From positions 1 to 18,101 of the forward strand of contig CAYRUQ010000023.1 in assembly GCA_964427595.1 (NCBI GenBank): DNA of 18,101 nt, read 5' to 3'. Positions 13,674-18,101 of this stretch are shown here, in pieces. The stretch's first letter is position 1. Each line of letters begins with the position of its first letter. The position numbers were made by a program, and so were the translations under genes. Source of the DNA: Enterosoma sp964427595 (GTDB lineage: Bacteria; Bacillota_I; Bacilli_A; RFN20; CAG-288). The notes under the pieces were generated by a model that saw only the letters and a program-made list of their open reading frames with translations, was not told where the DNA came from and ran no database searches.

Positions 13674-13732
13674 ATTTCGCAAATTTTACTTATTTTAATT
13701 TTTGCGAAATAAGGTATACTGATTAAGAGGTG
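13674..13732 (+). promoter_or_regulatory. Promoter with operator-like inverted repeat upstream of ATPase 1
   Basis: A perfect 10-bp inverted repeat, ATTTCGCAAA (13674-13683) and TTTGCGAAAT (13701-13710), has a 17-nt spacer. Five nt after it comes a -10 box TATACT (13715-13720), so the repeat spans the -35 region. A ribosome binding site AGAGGTG (13726-13732) precedes the ATG at 13737. A protein bound to the repeat would block the promoter; autoregulation by the downstream ATPase, which has a winged-helix region, is one possibility. Confidence 0.6.
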
Positions 13733-13736
13733 TTTT

Positions 13737-14927
13737 ATGAAGCTAATACAAAGAACTTCTTATCTTGAACAACTAGATAATGTGATGGGAACTCCTGATA
13801 TAAAGGTCATAACAGGTGTTCGTCGTTCTGGAAAGTCCAAGCTTATGGATCTCTTTATAGAACGGATAGAACAGAATTCTGTCCCTAAAAATATAGTCAG
13901 GATAAATCTTAATCTTAAAAAGTTTGAAGCACTCAAAACAGGAGATAATCTTTATAAATATATCGACGAAAATTATGTCGAAGGTATTACTAACTTTTTA
14001 TTCATTGATGAAGTACAACTTTGCGATGGCTTTGAAACAGTTATAAATAGTCTTTATGAAGAAGGAAGGTTTGATATTTATCTCACAGGATCTAATGCCT
14101 TTTTGCTTTCTAGTGATTTAGCCACGCTTTTTGGCGGTCGTGTTTTTGAGATAAATATGTTTCCTTTTTCTTTTAAAGAATACTTACAATACTTTCCTCA
14201 AAACGATATCAATACAGCATTTGATAACTATGTAGTTCAAGGTGGTATGGCTGGTTCATATCTCTACAAGAATCAAATAGATGCGAGAAAATACTTAAAC
14301 AGCATCGTCCGTACTACTATCACTAAAGACATAGTTCAAAAATTTAAAATTGAAAATGAACAATTACTCAATATGATTACCGATTTTCTGATGGATAACA
14401 TTGGAAGTAGAACATCAATCAGAAAGATAGCAAATAGCCTCACTTCCAACACTTGTAAAACTAATGATAAGACTTGTGGGTCTTATTTAGATTGTTTGTG
14501 CAAAGGATTTCTCTTCTATTCTTTTAATAGATATGATGTAAAAGGAAAGAGATATCTTGAATCAGACAAGAAATATTATGTTGTTGACCTTTCCCTTCGT
14601 TATGCGACAATAGGAACAAAAAACGCTGATTATGGTCATCTTTATGAAAACCTAGTTGCTATAGAACTTTTAAGACGTGGTTATGAAGTTTATGTAGGGC
14701 AATTAGGAACCAAAGAAGTTGATTTTGTAGCTATAAAAGAAGGAATGAAAACTTACATACAAGTATGTGATGATATTTCTCGTGAGGAAATATTAAAGCG
14801 TGAAGTCAACCCTTTACTTTCAATAAGAGATGCTTATCCAAAACTGATCATAGCTAGAACTAAACATCCAGAAAGTCAGGTAGAAGGAATAAGAATAATA
14901 GATATAGCTGAGTGGCTTTTAGGTTAA
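13737..14927 (+). CDS. AAA ATPase with C-terminal DUF4143 domain (ATPase 1)
   Basis: This 396-residue protein belongs to the widespread prokaryotic AAA ATPases with a DUF4143 tail (COG1373 type), whose function is largely unknown. The P-loop is GVRRSGKS (27-34), Walker B is FLFIDEVQ (87-94), the sensor segment is LTGSNAFLLSSD (116-127), and GGR follows at 133-135. A winged-helix-like linker (about 215-265) leads to the DUF4143 region (about 300-345): HLYENLVAIELLRRGYEV, then EVDF (Asp329) and YIQV. This resembles a PD-(D/E)XK nuclease core, with Gln where the second acidic residue of E-x-K would stand, as is common in the family, so it may be non-catalytic. It is a lone gene converging with its paralogue at 14978-16231. 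Local A+T richness and family habits suggest an accessory gene. Confidence 0.9.
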   Translation: MKLIQRTSYLEQLDNVMGTPDIKVITGVRRSGKSKLMDLFIERIEQNSVPKNIVRINLNLKKFEALKTGDNLYKYIDENYVEGITNFLFIDEVQLCDGFETVINSLYEEGRFDIYLTGSNAFLLSSDLATLFGGRVFEINMFPFSFKEYLQYFPQNDINTAFDNYVVQGGMAGSYLYKNQIDARKYLNSIVRTTITKDIVQKFKIENEQLLNMITDFLMDNIGSRTSIRKIANSLTSNTCKTNDKTCGSYLDCLCKGFLFYSFNRYDVKGKRYLESDKKYYVVDLSLRYATIGTKNADYGHLYENLVAIELLRRGYEVYVGQLGTKEVDFVAIKEGMKTYIQVCDDISREEILKREVNPLLSIRDAYPKLIIARTKHPESQVEGIRIIDIAEWLLG

Positions 14928-14977
14928 CAAAACCGATAAAATAAGATACTGAGAAAAAAGTTTTGATTGCTTAAAAT

Positions 14978-16231
14978 TTATAACTTCAAGCTATCTTCAT
15001 CAGATAAAAAGTTTCGAATTCCGATGCTGATTATTCCGTTTTCATCTCTGCGTACTTTTTGGTTTCTATTAACGATAATTATCTTCTTAAAAGAATCGGA
15101 TATAGAAAGTAAACTTTGTTGTTCTTGATCAATTTTCTGCTGAGTTGGCATAGCAAAAGCAGATTGAATATAGTATTTTTCGCTACCTTTGGTGGCGATG
15201 AAATCTACTTCCAGTTGTTGTTTTTCTCTTTTACCAGTTTTATTAGTTTCATAATGTTCAACAACCCCAACATCCACTTGATAACCTCTGATTCTTAATT
15301 CATTGTAGATGATGTTTTCCATTAAATGATTTTCTTCAACCTGTCTGAAACCTAAACGGGCGTTAAGTAATCCGATATCTTCAAAGAAATATTTAGCGGG
15401 TGCTCCAATATATTTTCTTCCTTTAATATCGTATCGAACAGCTTTACTAATTAAGAAGGAATCAATCAAATAATCTATGTAATTTTTGATAGTTTTATCA
15501 CTTAACACTTTATGATTTACACTCTTAAATGTTTTAGTAAGTTTATTTAAGCTTGTGTAACTGCCTGTTGAGGAAGCTAGAACATTAACTAGTTCATCTA
15601 ATTCTTGTTTATTACGAATTTTATGTCTTTCAACAATGTCCGAAAGATAAACTTTTTGGAATAACGATGTTAAATATACAGCTTTGTCTTCAGGAGTTTG
15701 CATTGAAAGAACAAGTGGAAGTCCACCATAAACTATATAATCGTCCCAAGCATCATCAGCATTTTCTGAATAAACAGATATATATTCTTTAAAACTGAGT
15801 GGATAAACATGAATCTCATCACCTCTACCTCTAAACTCGGTTATTATGTCTGAAGAAAGAAATTTAGAATTGCTTCCAGTGACATAGACATCAGCATTTT
15901 TAATATGTAACAAGCTATTTAAAACATCTTCAAATTCTTCTAAATACTGAACCTCATCTAGAATGATGTAATAGTCACCTTTGTCCTTCATTCTTTCATC
16001 TATATAGGACAATATGGCATCGGGATTGCGAAGTGATTTGTTTTTACGATTGTCTAAAGCTATTTCAATAATATGATCTTCCGGTACGCCATTTTCTAAT
16101 AAATAGTTATGAAACAAATTAAATAACAGGTATGACTTTCCACACCTTCTTATACCGGTTACCACTTTGATAAGCCCGTTCTTCTTCTTGCGAATTAATT
16201 TGTTTAAATAAACATCACGTTTTACTTCCAT
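14978..16231 (-). CDS. AAA ATPase with C-terminal DUF4143 domain (ATPase 2)
   Basis: A 417-residue paralogue of the plus-strand ATPase, only distantly similar in sequence. It has Walker A GIRRCGKS (26-33), Walker B YYIILDEVQ (87-95), the sensor segment VTGSNSKFLSSD (117-128), a GRG at 135-137, a helix-turn-helix-like linker (about 225-265), and a DUF4143 region: HLMENIIYNELRIRGYQV (302-319), EVDF (341-344) and YYIQS. The C terminus reads GIRNFLSDEDSLKL; the DNA for FLSDED (14995-15010) is identical to 16 nt of CRISPR spacer 2. A GAGG lies 6 nt before the ATG at 16229-16231, and the 5' UTR is occupied by one copy of a 40-bp palindrome. Family function is unknown; autoregulation or a role tied to mobile DNA is speculation. 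Confidence 0.9.
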   Translation of the reverse strand: MEVKRDVYLNKLIRKKKNGLIKVVTGIRRCGKSYLLFNLFHNYLLENGVPEDHIIEIALDNRKNKSLRNPDAILSYIDERMKDKGDYYIILDEVQYLEEFEDVLNSLLHIKNADVYVTGSNSKFLSSDIITEFRGRGDEIHVYPLSFKEYISVYSENADDAWDDYIVYGGLPLVLSMQTPEDKAVYLTSLFQKVYLSDIVERHKIRNKQELDELVNVLASSTGSYTSLNKLTKTFKSVNHKVLSDKTIKNYIDYLIDSFLISKAVRYDIKGRKYIGAPAKYFFEDIGLLNARLGFRQVEENHLMENIIYNELRIRGYQVDVGVVEHYETNKTGKREKQQLEVDFIATKGSEKYYIQSAFAMPTQQKIDQEQQSLLSISDSFKKIIIVNRNQKVRRDENGIISIGIRNFLSDEDSLKL

Positions 16232-16241
16232 AATAGTCCTC

Positions 16242-16281
16242 TATTCCGAGAAATGGTGCAAAATCACCTTTTCTCGGAATA
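16242..16281. repeat. 40-bp palindrome, copy 1 (5' UTR/start site of ATPase 2)
   Basis: Two 12-bp arms, TATTCCGAGAAA and TTTCTCGGAATA, flank an unpaired T/T, a 4-bp inner stem (GGTG/CACC) and a 6-nt loop CAAAAT. It ends 10 nt before the ATPase 2 start codon and begins directly after a minus-strand -10 box TATAAT (16288-16283), so the transcription start would fall within it. Copy 2, identical in all 40 bases, lies at 16328-16367. Confidence 0.95.
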
Positions 16282-16282
16282 C

Positions 16283-16288
16283 ATTATA
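16283..16288 (-). promoter_or_regulatory. -10 box of ATPase 2, between the twin palindromes
   Basis: A perfect TATAAT on the minus strand lies one base from palindrome copy 1 and in the 46-bp gap between the two copies. The -35 region at 17-nt spacing (TATTAT) is poor, which is what one might expect of a promoter controlled by a protein bound to the palindromes. Confidence 0.45.
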
Positions 16289-16327
16289 TTAAAATTGGGT
16301 TGGAGATAATAAAAATGTACTGATTTT

Positions 16328-16367
16328 TATTCCGAGAAATGGTGCAAAATCACCTTTTCTCGGAATA
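16328..16367. repeat. 40-bp palindrome, copy 2 (upstream of the ATPase 2 promoter)
   Basis: Identical to copy 1 in all 40 bases and in the same orientation as judged by the asymmetric loop; start-to-start distance 86 bp. Here the arms extend by one more pair (16327 with 16368). It lies 8 bp after the SirTM stop codon. It lacks a T run on the minus strand, so it is unlikely to be a simple terminator for the sirtuin gene. Confidence 0.95.
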
Positions 16368-16375
16368 ACTTAGTG

Positions 16376-17218
16376 TTAAATGGACAATTTCTCAATCACT
16401 TCTTTGATATCAGCGTTGATAGAGATTGACTTGTCTTTGATATTTTGAGGAATATAAGCTTCACCTAAATTGACGGATACATAAGTAGCTTTAGGACTCT
16501 CATCTGTCATTTGCCAGAAGGGATATTTGATGATACCGGGCGTATTAAAACCAACACCCAGTTCTAGAAAGAGGACTCTCTTGTTGAGATTTTCTTTTAA
16601 GAAGTTAAGATATCGATCTTTAGCTTGATACCAACCTTCGTCTTGGACGAATTTATCATCTTTTCTCAAATTAGTAGTCATAGGTGCATGGCAAATCGGA
16701 CATAAAGGAATCAGCTCTGCTGGTATCTTCATGTTCTTCTGTTCAACGAGCATCTTTTTAATTATCTTCTCATTATCGTAAGTCTTGTTATGGCAAGGTG
16801 TTGAACACTGGAAGAGACCGTAATCTCCTTGAGTATAGAAAAGACGTTCTTTTGCAAAACCAGCTTTTTGAAAACAATGATCAACATTGGTGGTTATGAC
16901 AAAGTAATTCTTATCTTTAACTATGTTAAGTAACTGATTATAAACAGGTATAGGAGCATCTATATATCTGTTGATATAGATATGTCTACTCCAATAAGCC
17001 CAGTATTCTTCATGTGTTTCAAAAGGATAAAAAGTAGCTGTGTACATATCAGTGAAGTGATAGGCGTCGATGAAATCTTGAAAGTAAGCGATGAATCTTT
17101 CACCATCATAAGTAAAACCAGCAGCAGTAGAAAGACCAGAACCAGCTCCTATGATGATAGCTTCTGCTTTGCTGATTTCTTCTTTCAGTCTTATTAAATC
17201 AGTTGAGTAATTCTTCAT
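16376..17218 (-). CDS. Class M sirtuin (SirTM), protein ADP-ribosyltransferase
   Basis: SirTM enzymes use NAD+ to ADP-ribosylate a lipoylated GcvH-like protein and are paired with a macrodomain that reverses the mark, as described in Staphylococcus aureus and Streptococcus pyogenes. The 280-residue protein has the Rossmann motif GAGSGLS (24-30) in IGAGSGLSTAAGFTYDGERF, the TTNVD segment (109-113), four zinc cysteines (138, 142, 173, 176) and GVGFNTPGIIKYPFW. The usual catalytic His of sirtuins is replaced by Gln130 in TQGDYGLFQC, the hallmark of SirTM. I start at the ATG at 17216-17218, which has AAGGA at the right distance; ATGs at 17246-17251 in the same frame have none. It overlaps the end of the macrodomain gene by 20 nt, indicating coupling. 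No GcvH-L or LplA2 gene is within the window; they may lie to the right. Confidence 0.93.
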   Translation of the reverse strand: MKNYSTDLIRLKEEISKAEAIIIGAGSGLSTAAGFTYDGERFIAYFQDFIDAYHFTDMYTATFYPFETHEEYWAYWSRHIYINRYIDAPIPVYNQLLNIVKDKNYFVITTNVDHCFQKAGFAKERLFYTQGDYGLFQCSTPCHNKTYDNEKIIKKMLVEQKNMKIPAELIPLCPICHAPMTTNLRKDDKFVQDEGWYQAKDRYLNFLKENLNKRVLFLELGVGFNTPGIIKYPFWQMTDESPKATYVSVNLGEAYIPQNIKDKSISINADIKEVIEKLSI

Positions 17219-17972
17219 AAATTTCCTTGTCCTCTTTAGTAAAGACATCAAATATGACTTTGATAGAGTTTGGATGGTCTTTTAAGAAATCAGTCACTGT
17301 TTTAACAGCTATAATAGCTGCTTCTTTTTTAGGAAAGTGAAATTCACCAGTAGAGATAGAACAGAAAGCGATGCTTTTTAAGGTATGTTCTAAAGCTAAG
17401 TTTAAACAAGACAGATAGCAGTTTCTTAAAGCTTCTCTATCTTCATCAGTTACTTTTTGATAGATGAAAGGGCCGACTGTATGGATGACATAAGAAGAAG
17501 GTAAGTTATAGGCTTTAGTGATTTTCGCTTTTCCAATCTCTTCAGGATGACCTTGTTTACTCATAAGACTATGACATTCAAGTCTAAGTTGAACGCCTGC
17601 ATAAGTATGAATAGCGTTATCGATGCAGTGATGACAAGGAATAAAACAACCTAATAGTTCTGAGTTAGCAGCATTGACGATAGCATCGACTTTTAAAGTG
17701 GTGATATCTCCTTTAAAAAGATAGATGGATTCTTTTACTTGAAGGAGATCTTTAAGTGAAACGATTCCTCTTTCTTGATTTCTTTCTTTTAGATACTCAT
17801 CTTGAATCTTTAAAAACTCCTCATCTATTTCAACAGGAGGTCTGATATTAAAAAGACTTCTTAAAAGAATCCTCTTTTCCTCTATCGACTTAGGAACACT
17901 GATAGAGTCATAGTTTTCTCTTTCCTTTAAAAGTCTGCTGATCAAATAATCGAGTCTTTCTTCTTGAGTCAT
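17199..17972 (-). CDS. Zinc-type macrodomain protein, ADP-ribosyl hydrolase partner of SirTM
   Basis: This 257-residue protein removes ADP-ribose added by the linked SirTM. An N-terminal helical extension (1-80) precedes the macrodomain: FKGDITTLKVDAIVNAANSE (86-105, with NAAN at 100-103 lining the ADP-ribose site), then the diagnostic GCFIPCHHCIDNAIHTYAGV (108-127), whose Cys/His residues (Cys109, His114, Cys116 are the likely ligands) bind zinc in this subclass, followed by HTVGP (164-168) and the phosphate loop CSISTGEFHFP (204-214). This is the form found in SirTM operons, as opposed to stand-alone MacroD types. The ATG at 17970-17972 has only a weak purine-rich site (GAGAAAG). It is the first gene seen of the operon and overlaps the sirtuin gene. 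Confidence 0.93.
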   Translation of the reverse strand: MTQEERLDYLISRLLKERENYDSISVPKSIEEKRILLRSLFNIRPPVEIDEEFLKIQDEYLKERNQERGIVSLKDLLQVKESIYLFKGDITTLKVDAIVNAANSELLGCFIPCHHCIDNAIHTYAGVQLRLECHSLMSKQGHPEEIGKAKITKAYNLPSSYVIHTVGPFIYQKVTDEDREALRNCYLSCLNLALEHTLKSIAFCSISTGEFHFPKKEAAIIAVKTVTDFLKDHPNSIKVIFDVFTKEDKEIYEELLN

Positions 17973-18047
17973 GTTTTCTTTCTCTTGCTAGTGAGGTACA
18001 ATCCGACTTTCTAATTTGAAAGTAGGTAAAAACTTAGAAACATTTAT

Positions 18048-18099
18048 ATTATAGACGGCTAAAAGAAATCAATCAGTTTGAGACAACTGATATCAAACT
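18048..18099 (-). promoter_or_regulatory. Candidate macro-SirTM promoter with overlapping inverted repeats
   Basis: On the minus strand CTGATT (18076-18071), a 17-nt gap and a perfect TATAAT (18053-18048) form a plausible promoter with a leader of about 70 nt. Two mutually exclusive inverted repeats overlap the -35 side: ATCAGTT/AACTGAT (18072-18078, 18085-18091) and AGTTTGA/TCAAACT (18075-18081, 18093-18099). They could be an operator or the end of a terminator of an upstream gene beyond the window. Confidence 0.4.
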
Positions 18100-18101
18100 A
18101 T

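Larger units (their letters stand above)
13400..13736. other. A+T-rich divergent intergenic region with nested repeats
   Basis: This 337-bp gap separates the hypothetical operon from the plus-strand ATPase. It holds, from left to right: the -10 box at 13407-13412; an 8-bp direct repeat TATGAATC (13469-13476 and 13479-13486); a 16-bp direct repeat (13483-13498 and 13515-13530); two similar ATATAAAAA-ACAG runs near 13590-13625; and the ATPase operator-like inverted repeat and promoter (13674-13732). A 48-codon frame crosses it but has no proper ribosome binding site. Confidence 0.7.

Noticed and set aside
14928..14977. Bidirectional terminator between the two converging ATPases
   Set aside because: Only a 6-bp CAAAAC/GTTTTG pair with a long loop can be drawn; it is too weak to call.
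14995..15010. Self-targeting of ATPase 2 by spacer 2
   Set aside because: Only the 16 PAM-distal bases match; the seed half of the crRNA does not pair with this gene, so interference is not expected.
16328..16367. Palindrome copy 2 as the terminator of SirTM
   Set aside because: No T run follows the hairpin on the minus strand, and an identical copy sits in a 5' UTR, which argues for another role.
17219..17251. Earlier start codons for SirTM (11 extra residues)
   Set aside because: They lie deeper in the macrodomain gene and have no ribosome binding site, unlike the ATG at 17216-17218.
1..18101. tRNA, rRNA, tracrRNA or insertion sequence genes
   Set aside because: I saw no tRNA-like cloverleaf, no anti-repeat copy of the CRISPR repeat outside the array, and no transposase or terminal inverted repeats in the window.

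Overview
The window looks like chromosome of a low-GC member of the Bacillota (Firmicutes), possibly an Erysipelotrichia-like or Mollicutes-related gut lineage. The reasons are the A+T-rich base composition, standard stop codons (TGA is a stop), GGAGG-type ribosome binding sites, an rqcP-tilS gene pair, an rplM-rpsI operon, and a SirTM-macrodomain pair of the kind known from Firmicutes. The lineage is an inference.

Positions 1-7996 hold a complete type I-C CRISPR-Cas locus on the minus strand. Read in the direction of transcription it is: candidate promoter (7969-7996), cas3, a 119-bp gap, cas5 (Cas5d), cas8c with an internal cas11c start, cas7, cas4, cas1, cas2, a 153-bp leader, and an array that begins at 186 and runs towards or beyond the left edge. 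Three 33-nt repeats and two whole spacers are visible. Cas3 is the helicase-nuclease; Cas5d/Cas7/Cas8c/Cas11c form Cascade; Cas1/Cas2/Cas4 acquire spacers.

Positions 8034-10570 are housekeeping genes on the minus strand: rplM and rpsI with their own promoter, a candidate L13 leader and a strong terminator, then an S4-domain RqcP-like gene translationally coupled to tilS. A divergent FGGY-family sugar kinase (10685-12238) follows on the plus strand and shares a bidirectional terminator with a two-gene minus-strand operon of unrecognised proteins (12314-13399).

Positions 13400-18101 look accessory. Two paralogous AAA ATPases with a C-terminal DUF4143 (PD-(D/E)XK-like) domain converge on each other, and each has a striking inverted-repeat element at its promoter: a 10-bp spaced inverted repeat for the plus-strand copy, and two identical 40-bp palindromes for the minus-strand copy. 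A macrodomain-SirTM operon closes the window.

The most notable observations are: (1) the first 16 nt of spacer 2 (plus-strand reading) are identical, in reading frame, to the 3' end of the minus-strand ATPase gene about 15 kb away, suggesting that the spacer came from a relative of that gene; (2) the twin 40-bp palindromes around that ATPase promoter; (3) a near-perfect internal ribosome binding site and GTG start for Cas11c inside cas8c; (4) an 11-bp hairpin abutting the first CRISPR repeat. The known parts (I-C Cas, SirTM-macro) are established systems. The self-marked ATPase/palindrome modules are the best candidates for something not yet described.
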